From an uncultured Mediterraneibacter sp. (lineage in GTDB: Bacteria > Bacillota > Clostridia > Lachnospirales > Lachnospiraceae): a stretch of DNA of 35,457 nt. Every line of letters begins with the position of its first letter. Within the stretch, counting starts at the first letter, position 1. The DNA lies in NCBI GenBank assembly GCA_934418295.1, contig CAKRWZ010000008.1:1-35457 (forward strand). The letters run 5' to 3'. The notes below the pieces were generated by a model. That model did not search any database. It was given only the letters and a program-made list of their open reading frames with translations, and was not told the origin of the DNA. The translations under genes were made by a program, and so were the position numbers. This document shows, one piece after another, positions 15,532-24,448 of the stretch.

Positions 15532-16284
15532 ATGGCAAGAAAGAAAATTATCGCAGGAAACTGGAAAATGAATAAAACACCGAGCGAGGCAGTTGCTTTG
15601 GTAGAGCTTTTGAAGCCTCTTGTGGCAAATGATGATGTGGACGTAGTATTCTGCGTGCCGGCCATCGACATTGTCCCGGTGGCAGAAGCCGTAAAGGGCA
15701 GCAACATCATGGTTGGTGCAGAGAACATGTATTTTGAGGAGAAGGGCGCTTACACAGGCGAGATCGCTCCGGAGATGCTGACAGATGCCGGCGTAAAATA
15801 TGTGTTGATGGGACATTCCGAGAGAAGAGAGTATTTCGGAGAGACCAGTGAGGATGTCAACAAAAAAATGAAGAAAGCATTGGAACACGGATTGGTTCCG
15901 ATCATGTGCTGCGGTGAGACTCTGGAACAGAGAGAGCAGGGGATCACGATGGATTTCATCCGTCAGCAGGTAAAGGTTGGTTATCAGGATGTGACGGCAG
16001 AACAGGCAAAGGGAACCGTGATCGCATATGAGCCGATCTGGGCCATCGGAACCGGAAAGACGGCAACGGCAGAGCAGGCACAAGAAGTGTGCGGCGGAAT
16101 TCGTGCATGTATTGCTGAGATCTATGATCAGGCTACGGCAGATGCAATCCGCATCCAGTACGGCGGTTCTGTAAATGCCAATACAGCAGCAGAGTTGTTT
16201 GCGCAGCCGGATATCGACGGAGGCCTGGTAGGAGGCGCTTCCCTGAAAGAAGATTTTGGTAAAATAGTAAATTACAATAAATAG
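15532..16284 (+). CDS. tpiA: Triosephosphate isomerase
   Basis: A 250-residue TIM-barrel enzyme that interconverts dihydroxyacetone phosphate and glyceraldehyde-3-phosphate. Catalytic residues are visible: N10 and K12 in GNWKMNK, H95 in MGHSERR and E167 in AYEPIWAIGTGKTA. The C-terminal phosphate-binding GGSV and GGLVGGASL are present. AGGAGG precedes the ATG. It would also receive dihydroxyacetone phosphate made by the GlpAB-like system upstream. Confidence 0.97.
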   Translation: MARKKIIAGNWKMNKTPSEAVALVELLKPLVANDDVDVVFCVPAIDIVPVAEAVKGSNIMVGAENMYFEEKGAYTGEIAPEMLTDAGVKYVLMGHSERREYFGETSEDVNKKMKKALEHGLVPIMCCGETLEQREQGITMDFIRQQVKVGYQDVTAEQAKGTVIAYEPIWAIGTGKTATAEQAQEVCGGIRACIAEIYDQATADAIRIQYGGSVNANTAAELFAQPDIDGGLVGGASLKEDFGKIVNYNK

Positions 16285-16299
16285 CAGGCAAGAGCTTTT

Positions 16300-16348
16300 A
16301 ATGCAAGCAGGGAGAGGGTGCTGTATGAGCAGCAGCCTCTTCTGCATT
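16300..16348 (+). other. Imperfect hairpin between tpiA and the mutase gene
   Basis: AATGCA (16300-16305) with TGCATT (16343-16348), AGAGG (16313-16317) with CCTCT (16336-16340), and TGCT (16319-16322) with AGCA (16331-16334) can form one long imperfect stem. No T-run follows, so it is more likely a transcript-processing or stabilising structure than a terminator. Confidence 0.45.
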
Positions 16349-16371
16349 GAAAACCTGATACGGAGGAAATG

Positions 16372-17025
16372 ATGCTGTTATATATTATCCGACACGGAGA
16401 GACCGATTATAATGTGGAAGGCAGATTGCAGGGATGGAGTGATATTCCGCTGAATGAAAAAGGAAGAAAGCTGGCAGAAGTTACAGGTAAGGCTTTGAAA
16501 GATGTGCCCTTTGACCTGGTAATCACAAGTCCGCTGAAAAGAGCTGTGGAAACGGCAAAATTGGTGATCGGGGACAGAAAAGTTCCCTTTGTGGTAGACC
16601 GAAGGATCATTGAATGCGGAAACGGAGAATGGGAAGGTTTGAACAAAGAAGAAATAGAGGCAAAAGGGTTCGGTGAGGAATATGAGAAGATCCGAACAGA
16701 CCCGATGAATTATAAAGGCGGTCCGGGAGGAGAAACCATAAAACAGGTGTTGAAAAGAACAGCAGAATTCCTGGATGAGATCCTTGCAAATCCCCAGTAT
16801 CAGGACAAAACGATATTGATCTCTCTGCATGGGGGATCCATGCGGGCTATGCTGAATCGGTTTTATGAGAATAAAGAAGATTTCTGGCATGGAAATGTTC
16901 CGCCAAACTGTGCAGTCAATATTGTAAAAGTGGAAAACGGAAATGCGGTCTTATGGAAAGAAGATCAGATTTACTATGACAGAAGTTTGATTTCAGACCA
17001 TTATAATTATGCAGACCATAAATAA
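16372..17025 (+). CDS. Histidine-phosphatase-family protein (GpmB/cobC-like phosphoglycerate mutase family)
   Basis: A 217-residue protein with the RHG catalytic motif IIRHGETDYN at residues 5-14, the phosphohistidine being H8. The second catalytic histidine lies in SLHGGSM and the proton-donor region in IIECGNGEWEG. GGAGG at 16362-16366 gives 5 bases to ATG 16372 and only 2 to ATG 16369, so the later start is preferred. The genes around it are glycolytic, but a true phosphoglycerate mutase (gpmI) follows directly. This protein is therefore more likely a broad phosphatase or an accessory mutase. Confidence 0.85.
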   Translation: MLLYIIRHGETDYNVEGRLQGWSDIPLNEKGRKLAEVTGKALKDVPFDLVITSPLKRAVETAKLVIGDRKVPFVVDRRIIECGNGEWEGLNKEEIEAKGFGEEYEKIRTDPMNYKGGPGGETIKQVLKRTAEFLDEILANPQYQDKTILISLHGGSMRAMLNRFYENKEDFWHGNVPPNCAVNIVKVENGNAVLWKEDQIYYDRSLISDHYNYADHK

Positions 17026-17084
17026 GATAGATGATCGACCATACGAAAGTACTAAAAAGAATTCTTAGAAGGAGAAAGTCGAAA

Positions 17085-18623
17085 ATGAAAAAGAAACCAA
17101 CTGTTTTGATGATATTAGACGGATACGGACTGAATGAAACCAAAGAAGGAAATGCCGTAGCATTGGCAAAAACACCGGTCATGGATCAGCTGATGAAAGA
17201 GTATCCGTTTGTGAAAGGAAATGCCAGCGGGCTGGCAGTCGGGCTTCCGGACGGACAGATGGGCAATTCGGAAGTGGGACATATGAATATGGGTGCCGGA
17301 CGTATCATATACCAGGATTTGACAAAGATTACAAAGATGATACAAGATGGTGATTTTTTTGAAAATCCGGCGCTTTTGGATGCCTGCCGCAATGTCAAGG
17401 AAAACCATACGGCTCTTCATTTGTACGGGCTTCTTTCTGACGGAGGTGTCCACAGTCATCAGACCCATTTATACGGGCTTTTGGAACTGGCAAAACGCCA
17501 GGGGATCGAAAACGTTTATGTACATTGCTTTATGGACGGACGTGATACACCGCCTGCTTCCGGAAAGGATTACATCAAAGAACTGGAAGATAAGATGAAA
17601 GAGATCGGGGTAGGCAAGATCGCCAGCATTACCGGTCGTTACTATGTGATGGACCGAGACAACCGCTGGGATCGTGTAGAAAAAGCCTATCGTGCCCTGA
17701 CGGAAGGAAAAGGCGTGGAAGCAGCTTCCGCCGAAGAAGGAATCCAGGCCTCTTACGACGCGGGAAACACCGATGAATTTGTGCTTCCTACCGTAATTAT
17801 GGAACATGGTGCTCCCGTTGCAAAAATTTCAGACGGTGATTCCATTATTTTCTTTAACTTCCGCCCGGACCGTGCAAGAGAGATCACCCGGACGTTCTGC
17901 GATGATGAATTCCAGGGATTTGAGCGCGGAGAGCGGATCCATACGACCTATGTATGCTTTACAGAGTATGATGTGACGATCCCGAACAAAGAAGTTGCTT
18001 TTGTAAAAGAAGAAATTAAAAATACGTTTGGAGAGTTTTTGGCTGCCAATGGTTTAAAACAGGCCAGAATCGCAGAGACAGAAAAGTATGCCCACGTTAC
18101 TTTTTTCTTCAACGGCGGTGTAGAAGAACCGAATCCGGGTGAGGAACGGATCCTGGTACATTCCCCGAAAGTGGCAACTTATGACTTGAAGCCGGAGATG
18201 AGTGCTTTGGAGGTGTGCGACAAACTGGTGGGAGCCATTGAATCGGAAGAGTATGACGTGATCATCGTCAACTTTGCGAATCCGGACATGGTAGGCCACA
18301 CCGGCGTGATCGGAGCAGCAGAGAAAGCCATCGAGACGGTGGATCGGTGTGTGGGAAAAACGGTAGAGGCCATCAAGAAAGTAAACGGACAGATTTTCCT
18401 GTGTGCAGACCACGGAAATGCAGAACAGATGATAGATGAACAGACAGGAGAGCCTTTTACGGCGCATACGACCAATCCGGTTCCGTTTATCCTGATCAAC
18501 GCAGATCCTGTATATAAATTGAGAGAAGGCGGCTGTCTTGCAGACATCGCTCCGACCTTGATTGAACTGATGGGAATGGAACAGCCGAAAGAAATGACAG
18601 GAAAATCCCTTCTGGTAAAATAG
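17085..18623 (+). CDS. gpmI: 2,3-bisphosphoglycerate-independent phosphoglycerate mutase
   Basis: A 512-residue Mn-dependent enzyme of the alkaline phosphatase superfamily that converts 3- to 2-phosphoglycerate. D12 in LDGYGLN is a metal ligand and S62 in GNSEVGHMN is the phosphoserine nucleophile. The later DGRDTPP and CADHGNAE motifs are also present. ATG 17085 has AAGGAGA about 9 bases upstream; the frame is open to 17031 but that stretch lacks a ribosome site. It closes the gap-pgk-tpi-gpmI series; enolase is not in the window. Confidence 0.97.
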   Translation: MKKKPTVLMILDGYGLNETKEGNAVALAKTPVMDQLMKEYPFVKGNASGLAVGLPDGQMGNSEVGHMNMGAGRIIYQDLTKITKMIQDGDFFENPALLDACRNVKENHTALHLYGLLSDGGVHSHQTHLYGLLELAKRQGIENVYVHCFMDGRDTPPASGKDYIKELEDKMKEIGVGKIASITGRYYVMDRDNRWDRVEKAYRALTEGKGVEAASAEEGIQASYDAGNTDEFVLPTVIMEHGAPVAKISDGDSIIFFNFRPDRAREITRTFCDDEFQGFERGERIHTTYVCFTEYDVTIPNKEVAFVKEEIKNTFGEFLAANGLKQARIAETEKYAHVTFFFNGGVEEPNPGEERILVHSPKVATYDLKPEMSALEVCDKLVGAIESEEYDVIIVNFANPDMVGHTGVIGAAEKAIETVDRCVGKTVEAIKKVNGQIFLCADHGNAEQMIDEQTGEPFTAHTTNPVPFILINADPVYKLREGGCLADIAPTLIELMGMEQPKEMTGKSLLVK

Positions 18624-18651
18624 GAAAGTTTTAGGAAAAGAAGGTAGTATC

Positions 18652-19155
18652 ATGGGAGACAGATTGACGAAGACAGATATTGAAAAGATTGAAAAAGAGA
18701 TCGAGTACCGAAAGCTGGTGGTGAGAAAAAAGGCAATCGAAGCGGTAAAAGAAGCGCGTTCTCACGGAGATCTCAGCGAAAATTTTGAGTATCACGCAGC
18801 AAAAAAGGATAAGAACCAAAATGAAAGCCGTATCCGCTATCTGGAGAGGATGTTAAAATATGCCCAGATCGTGGAAGATCATTCAGCGGTGGATGAAGTG
18901 GGATTGAATAATACGATCACACTTCTCTGCGAGGACGATGATGAACTGGAGACTTATCGGTTGGTGACGTCTGTACGCGGAAATTCGCTGGATGGAAAGA
19001 TCAGCATCGAATCGCCCATCGGAAAAGCGATCCTGGGGCACAAAGAAGGCGACAGAGTTTACGTCAAGGTCAACGAAAAGGCAGGATACTATGTGATAAT
19101 CAAAAAAATCGAGAAAACGACAGATGATTCCGAAGATCAGATCAGAGGATTTTAG
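18652..19155 (+). CDS. greA: Transcription elongation factor GreA/GreB
   Basis: A 167-residue protein. The N-terminal coiled-coil hairpin (about 5-78) has the tip motif GDLSENFEYHAAK, with acidic D40 and E43 that enter the RNA polymerase secondary channel. The C-terminal FKBP-like domain follows with SPIGKAILGHKEGDRV. It rescues backtracked polymerase by stimulating transcript cleavage. It lies 28 bases after gpmI, probably co-transcribed. The second copy usually annotated as greA elsewhere in such genomes cannot be checked here, so paralogue status is open. Confidence 0.9.
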   Translation: MGDRLTKTDIEKIEKEIEYRKLVVRKKAIEAVKEARSHGDLSENFEYHAAKKDKNQNESRIRYLERMLKYAQIVEDHSAVDEVGLNNTITLLCEDDDELETYRLVTSVRGNSLDGKISIESPIGKAILGHKEGDRVYVKVNEKAGYYVIIKKIEKTTDDSEDQIRGF

Positions 19156-19173
19156 CAGAGAAGGAGAACATAC

Positions 19174-19836
19174 GTGGCGATACAGAGTGTGAAAAAATAT
19201 AAGGCAGTTTTGTTCGATTTGGACGGAACTCTGACAGAGTCAGCACCGGGGATCATCAATTCCCTGATTTATGCCCTGGAAAAATTTGACATTGAAATTC
19301 CGGCGGACCGGAAAGAACTGGAATGCTTCATCGGACCGCCGTTGACAGAATCCTTTGCAGAATATTGCGGATTTTCGGAAGAAGAGATTGAAAAAGGAAT
19401 GGCCTATTACCGGGAGTATTATGCAGAAAAAGGAATTTTTGACAATGCATTGTATCCGGGAATCCGGGAAATGCTGGATTGCCTGAAAGCAAAAAACATT
19501 GAAATGATGGTGGCTACTTCAAAACCGGAACCTTTTGCAAGGCAGATATTAAGCCATTTTGAGATCGATACTTATTTTTCCTGTATCAGCGGAAGTACCT
19601 TTGAAGAGAAAAAAGACAATAAACCCTTGGTGATCGCCCATGCATTGGAACAGTGCAAAAAAGAAAAATCGAAGATCCTGATGGTGGGAGACCGGCATTT
19701 CGATGTGGACGGCGCCCATAAAAACGGAATTGACTGTGCAGGTGTGATCTACGGATACGGAACAAAAGAGGAACTGCAAAAAGCAGGAGCAGAATATCTG
19801 TTGGCGACGCCGGATGAAATTTTCAAACTTTTATAG
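19174..19836 (+). CDS. HAD-family hydrolase, phosphoglycolate phosphatase-like
   Basis: A 220-residue HAD protein with motif I DLDGTLTE (nucleophile D15 and D17), motif II ATSKPEP (T115/S116), the motif III lysine near 150 and motif IV GDRHFDVDG (D173, D177). A helical cap of the Gph/PGMB type lies between motifs I and II. The start is GTG 19174 with AGAAGGAGAA upstream. The probable substrate is a small phosphomonoester such as phosphoglycolate, but the family is broad. It lies 18 bases after greA and ends before a strong bidirectional terminator. Confidence 0.85.
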   Translation: MAIQSVKKYKAVLFDLDGTLTESAPGIINSLIYALEKFDIEIPADRKELECFIGPPLTESFAEYCGFSEEEIEKGMAYYREYYAEKGIFDNALYPGIREMLDCLKAKNIEMMVATSKPEPFARQILSHFEIDTYFSCISGSTFEEKKDNKPLVIAHALEQCKKEKSKILMVGDRHFDVDGAHKNGIDCAGVIYGYGTKEELQKAGAEYLLATPDEIFKLL

Positions 19837-19866
19837 ATTGAAAGAAAAACATATAGAACTATCAAA

Positions 19867-19918
19867 AAGATGTATGACAGTGCGAATCAGAAATCCGGCT
19901 GTCATACATCTTCTTGTT
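19867..19918. terminator. Bidirectional terminator between convergent genes
   Basis: A perfect 14-bp stem, AAGATGTATGACAG (19867-19880) with CTGTCATACATCTT (19899-19912), has an 18-base loop. It is followed by a T-rich tail on the plus strand and preceded by AAAAA, which reads as a T-run on the minus strand. It can end transcripts of both the HAD gene and the giant activator gene. Confidence 0.85.
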
Positions 19919-19937
19919 TTCTTAGTGTTTTTAAGTA

Positions 19938-22900
19938 CTATTTCTTGCTGTTGTTTTTTAGATTTTTATTTGCGGTGGAAAGCATCAGTTTAATTCGGTT
20001 CAGCTGATTGACTTCGCTGGCACCGGGGTCAAAATCAATGGCAACGATATTGGACGCAGGGTAGAGCCGGCGCAGCTCTTTGATCACGCCTTTGCCGACC
20101 ACGTGATTCGGAAGGCAGGCAAAGGGCTGGGTGCACACGATGTTTGGTGCGCCGCTGTGGATCAGCTCCAGCATTTCGCCGGTCAGGAACCAGCCTTCAC
20201 CGGTCTGATTTCCGACGGATACCACGTCAGAAGCCATTTCTGCCAGCTTCTCGATCTTAGCCGGCGGATCAAAATGTCTGCTTTCGCGAAAAGCCTTGGT
20301 AGCAGGAGCGCGGAACCATTCCAGTGCTTTGATGCCCAGATTTCCCATAAACGCCTTTGATTTTTGGAATCCCAGATGGGATACCTTGAAGTTCTGGTTA
20401 TAGAAGCAGTAGTTGATGAAGTCCAGCAGATCCGGTACGACTGCTTCGGCACCTTCGCTTTCCAGCAGGTCTACCAGATGGTTGTTGGCTGCAGGAAGGA
20501 ATTTCACCAGGATCTCTCCTACAACGCCGACGCGGGGCTTCTGAATGTCCAAGGTCTCGATGTTGTCGAAATCACGGATGATCTCCCGGCAGAGCTTCTT
20601 AAATTTTCTTCTGGAAGGATATCCTTCCGATACAAAGCTTTTGCATATCTCTGCCCATTTCCGGTGGAGCTGGTCCGTGGTTCCGGGAACCGCCTCATAA
20701 GGACGCATCCGGTAAACGCATTTCATAAAAATGTCGCCGAAGACAACGCCGTAGATCCCGCGCAGCGCAAGGGCAGGAGAGATCTTAAAGCCCGGATTGG
20801 CTTCCAGCCCGCTTAGATTGATGGAAATTACCGGAATGTGAGCATAACCGGCTTTTTTCAGTGCCCGTCGGATGAAGCCTATGTAGTTGGATGCACGGCA
20901 TCCGCCTCCTGTCTGGGAAATAATGACAGCCAGATGATCGGTGTCATATTTGCCGGATAAGATGGCATCCATGATCTGCCCGACTACGATCAAAGAAGGA
21001 TAGCAGGCGTCATTATTGACATATTTCAATCCCATATTTACGGCGTCCCGGTTGTCGTTTGGCAAAACCTCCAGCTTGTATCCGGCAGCCCGGAAAGCAG
21101 GTTCCAGAATCTCAAAATGGATTGGTGACATCTGGGGACAGAGTATGGTGTGGGTCTTCCGCATTTCCTTTGTGAAAGGTACCTTTTTGATGGCAGAAGA
21201 GTGGATTTCCCGTTTCTGCTGCTTCTGTTCTCTGACGCGGATGGCAGCCAGAAGAGAACGGACACGAATACGGGCAGCGCCCAGGTTGTTGACCTCGTCG
21301 ATCTTGAGTGTGGTATAGATCTTTCCGGAATCTGTCAGGATATCAGATACCTGGTCAGTGGTGACGGCATCCAGACCGCAGCCGAAAGAATTCAGCTGGA
21401 TGAGATCCAGATTTTCCGTGGTTTTTACGTAGTTTGCGGCAGCGTACAGACGGGAGTGGTACATCCACTGATCCATAACATTCAACGGATGCTCCGCTGG
21501 ATTCAGGTGGGAGACACTGTCTTCCGTCAACACCGCGATATTATAGGAATTGATCATTTCCGGAAGACCGTGGTGGACCTCCGGATCTATATGGTAAGGA
21601 CGTCCCGCCAGCACGATCCCGCGGTTTCCGGTCTCGTTCAGGAATCGAATGGTCTCTTCTCCTTTTTTGCGTATATCCTCCCGACAGGAAGCCAGCTCCG
21701 TCCAAGCGATATGTACGGCCTTTTTGATTTCTGCCGCCGACAGGGAAAACTTTTCAGCCAGTTCTTCGATCAGGCGTCCGGAAAGAGTTTCCTCGCTTTG
21801 GAAGGAGAGAAAAGGATGTAAAAATTCTACCTCATGATTGACGATGGGATCCATGTTGTTTTTAATGTTTTCCGGATAGGACGTTACGATCGGACAGTTA
21901 TAGTGGTTGTTGGCTTTCGCAAATTCCTGGCGCTCGTAAGGAACGGAAGGATAAAAGATACGGGTAATGCCTTCATTGATCAGCCATTGTACATGTCCGT
22001 GGGCGAGCTTGGCCGGATAACACTCGGACTCGCTGGGGATGGATTCAATGCCCAGTTCGTAAATCTGCCGGGTAGACTGCGGAGACAGCACGACGCGAAA
22101 GCCGAGTTCGGTAAAAAACGTAAACCAAAACGGATAGTTTTCATAAAGGTTCAGTACCCGCGGGATCCCGATGCTTCCTCTCGGTGCCTGATCAGCAGGA
22201 AGAGGCGTATAATCAAAATATCTGTGAAATTTATAATCAAAAAGATTGGGCAGATGATTAGTGGATTTTTCCTTCCCGAGACCGCGTTCGCAGCGGTTTC
22301 CGGTGATAAAACGCCGTCCGCCGCTGAAATGGTTGATGGTCAGACGGCAGTTGTTGGTACAGCCGCGGCATTTGGTCATAGTGGTGGAATATTCCAGTTG
22401 CTCAATGTCCCCGATGCTGAGCATAGTAGTGCCCTCGCAGTCCTGGTAACGCTCTCGGGCGATCAGTGCTGCGCCGAAAGCACCCATGATACCTGCGATA
22501 TCCGGGCGGATGGCCTGACAGTTTGCGATTTTTTCAAAGCTGCGGAGAACCGCGTTGTTGTAGAAGGTTCCGCCCTGTACGACGATGTGTTTTCCCAGCT
22601 CAGAAGCATCGGATACTTTAATTACTTTAAACAGAGCGTTTTTGATGACAGAATAAGCCAGACCGGCGGAAATATCTGCCACGGAAGCGCCTTCTTTTTG
22701 TGCCTGCTTCACCTTGGAGTTCATAAATACGGTACAACGGGTTCCCAGATCGATGGGATGGGCTGCAAACAGAGCTTCCTTTGCAAAATCTTCCACAGAA
22801 TAATTCAGGGACTTGGCAAAGGTTTCAATAAAAGAACCGCAGCCGGAAGAGCAGGCCTCGTTTAATTGGACACTGTCAACAGTCTGGTTTTTGATCTTGA

Positions 22901-24191
22901 TGCATTTCATATCCTGGCCGCCGATATCCAGAATGCAATCTACCTCCGGTTCAAAATAAGAGGCTGCGTAATAATGGGAAACGGTCTCTACTTCGCCTTC
23001 GTCCAGCAGAAGGGCGGCTTTGATCAAGGCTTCCCCGTAACCGGTGGAGCAGGAATGAACAATCTCGGCTCCCTCCGGAAGCTTGCTGTAGATATCTTTG
23101 ATCGCTGTGATGGTAGTTCCCAGCGGGTTTCCGTCGTTGTTGTGGTAGAAGGAGTACAGAAGAGTACCGTCCTCACCTACCAAAGCAGCTTTGGTGGTTG
23201 TGGAACCGGCATCGATCCCCAGAAAGGTCTTTCCCTGATAGGTCGAAAGGTCGCCCATGGGAACCTTGTGTGCGCTGTGGCGGGTATCAAATTCCTGATA
23301 TTCGGCGTCGGAAGCAAACAAAGGCTCCAGACGTTCTACTTCAAACTCCATCTGGATCTTTCCTTCCAGACGTTTCTGCATTTCTTCCAGGGAAATAAAA
23401 TTGCTCTTGTCAGAATTCAGTGCAGAACCGATGGCAGCGAAAAGATGAGAGTTTTCCGGTGCAATGGTGTGCTCCTCATCCAGATGCAGGGTGCGGATAA
23501 AAGCTTGTTTCAGTTCGGAAAGAAAGTGAAGCGGTCCGCCGAGAAATGCAACGTGTCCGCGGATCGGTTTTCCGCAGGCCAGTCCGCTGATGGTCTGGTT
23601 GACAACGGCCTGAAAAATAGAAGCAGCCAGATCTTCACGGGTAGCCCCCTCGTTGATCAGCGGCTGGATGTCAGATTTTGCGAAAACACCGCAGCGCGCG
23701 GCAATGGAATACAAGGCTTTGTAGTTTTTGGCATATTCATTCAATCCGGAAGCATCTGTCTGGAGAAGGGATGCCATCTGGTCGATAAAGGATCCGGTGC
23801 CTCCTGCACAGACACCGTTCATACGTTGTTCTACGTTTCCGCCTTCAAAGTAGATAATCTTGGCATCTTCTCCGCCCAGCTCGATGGCAACGTCTGTCTG
23901 CGGAGCATAATCCTGAAGGGCAGTGGAGACTGCGATCACCTCCTGGACAAAGGGTACCTGCAAATGCTTCGCCAGAGTCAATCCGCCGCTTCCGGTGATG
24001 ACAGGGGCTGCACAGATGCTTCCCAGCTTTTCGAGAGCACGGCTCAAAAGGGCGCTCAGTGTCTCCTGTATATTGGCAAAATGACGCTCATAGTCGGAAA
24101 ACATAATCTGATTTTCTTCATTCAAAAGGGCAATTTTGACGGTAGTGGATCCGATGTCAATGCCCAAAGTAAATTTGTTATTTCCATTCAT
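19938..24191 (-). CDS. Giant acyl-CoA dehydratase activator fusion (two BcrAD/BadFG ATPase modules, DUF2229, HgdB-like region)
   Basis: A 1417-residue protein. Module 1 (about 8-260) has GIDIGSTT and cysteines C128 and C167 in GVCAGGTGSF and ARCGVF. Module 2 (about 322-580) has GIDAGSTT with C447, C451 and C486. These cysteine pairs match the [4Fe-4S] site of HgdC-type activators. A CxxCxxxC set (C608, C611, C615) plus C634 follows, then a DUF2229-type domain (about 660-870) and an HgdB/COG3580-like C-terminal region. The activator family uses ATP to drive low-potential electron transfer. No separate dehydratase genes are nearby, so the substrate is unknown. ATG 24191 has GAGG 8 bases upstream; seven residues upstream (24212) lack one. 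Confidence 0.85.
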   Translation of the reverse strand: MNGNNKFTLGIDIGSTTVKIALLNEENQIMFSDYERHFANIQETLSALLSRALEKLGSICAAPVITGSGGLTLAKHLQVPFVQEVIAVSTALQDYAPQTDVAIELGGEDAKIIYFEGGNVEQRMNGVCAGGTGSFIDQMASLLQTDASGLNEYAKNYKALYSIAARCGVFAKSDIQPLINEGATREDLAASIFQAVVNQTISGLACGKPIRGHVAFLGGPLHFLSELKQAFIRTLHLDEEHTIAPENSHLFAAIGSALNSDKSNFISLEEMQKRLEGKIQMEFEVERLEPLFASDAEYQEFDTRHSAHKVPMGDLSTYQGKTFLGIDAGSTTTKAALVGEDGTLLYSFYHNNDGNPLGTTITAIKDIYSKLPEGAEIVHSCSTGYGEALIKAALLLDEGEVETVSHYYAASYFEPEVDCILDIGGQDMKCIKIKNQTVDSVQLNEACSSGCGSFIETFAKSLNYSVEDFAKEALFAAHPIDLGTRCTVFMNSKVKQAQKEGASVADISAGLAYSVIKNALFKVIKVSDASELGKHIVVQGGTFYNNAVLRSFEKIANCQAIRPDIAGIMGAFGAALIARERYQDCEGTTMLSIGDIEQLEYSTTMTKCRGCTNNCRLTINHFSGGRRFITGNRCERGLGKEKSTNHLPNLFDYKFHRYFDYTPLPADQAPRGSIGIPRVLNLYENYPFWFTFFTELGFRVVLSPQSTRQIYELGIESIPSESECYPAKLAHGHVQWLINEGITRIFYPSVPYERQEFAKANNHYNCPIVTSYPENIKNNMDPIVNHEVEFLHPFLSFQSEETLSGRLIEELAEKFSLSAAEIKKAVHIAWTELASCREDIRKKGEETIRFLNETGNRGIVLAGRPYHIDPEVHHGLPEMINSYNIAVLTEDSVSHLNPAEHPLNVMDQWMYHSRLYAAANYVKTTENLDLIQLNSFGCGLDAVTTDQVSDILTDSGKIYTTLKIDEVNNLGAARIRVRSLLAAIRVREQKQQKREIHSSAIKKVPFTKEMRKTHTILCPQMSPIHFEILEPAFRAAGYKLEVLPNDNRDAVNMGLKYVNNDACYPSLIVVGQIMDAILSGKYDTDHLAVIISQTGGGCRASNYIGFIRRALKKAGYAHIPVISINLSGLEANPGFKISPALALRGIYGVVFGDIFMKCVYRMRPYEAVPGTTDQLHRKWAEICKSFVSEGYPSRRKFKKLCREIIRDFDNIETLDIQKPRVGVVGEILVKFLPAANNHLVDLLESEGAEAVVPDLLDFINYCFYNQNFKVSHLGFQKSKAFMGNLGIKALEWFRAPATKAFRESRHFDPPAKIEKLAEMASDVVSVGNQTGEGWFLTGEMLELIHSGAPNIVCTQPFACLPNHVVGKGVIKELRRLYPASNIVAIDFDPGASEVNQLNRIKLMLSTANKNLKNNSKK

Positions 24192-24265
24192 AGAATGATC
24201 CTCATAAAACATATATTTGTTCTTCTTATTAAATGCAGTTTATAAATTTCAAAACAATATTTTAC

Positions 24266-24294
24266 ATTATACGACAAAGAAATTGAAAAAACAA
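24266..24294 (-). promoter_or_regulatory. Sigma-A promoter of the giant activator gene
   Basis: On the minus strand, -35 TTGTTT (24289-24294), a 17-bp spacer and -10 TATAAT (24266-24271). Transcription would begin near 24259, about 68 bases before the ATG at 24191. Confidence 0.7.
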
Positions 24295-24378
24295 CGTGTA
24301 AATGCAACGGAAAAGCGGCAGTATTTCGTATCTCTTTTCGGCAGATTTATGGTGGAAAAAGAAGAGTTTGACAAATAG

Positions 24379-24407
24379 TTGACAAATGGAAAGAGCAAAG
24401 TTACAAT
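24379..24407 (+). promoter_or_regulatory. Sigma-A promoter of the rhomboid-like gene
   Basis: Perfect TTGACA at 24379-24384, a 17-bp spacer and TACAAT at 24402-24407. The predicted start near 24414 would leave ATG 24416 leaderless, which favours the later TTG start at 24449. Confidence 0.8.
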
Positions 24408-24448
24408 AGAAGAAAATGGGTAAGATTTTGCCGGAAAGAGGTGCTCCT

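Noticed and set aside
14155..16347. 730-residue minus-strand open frame across pgk and tpiA
   Set aside because: It is long, but its composition is typical of antisense translation (His, Cys, Phe, Arg rich), and both genes underneath are certain. No ribosome site or promoter is visible.
21834..24245. Two long plus-strand open frames of 343 and 459 residues
   Set aside because: They lie in full antisense to the activator fusion and do not resemble any family. The fusion has strong motifs, so these are shadows.
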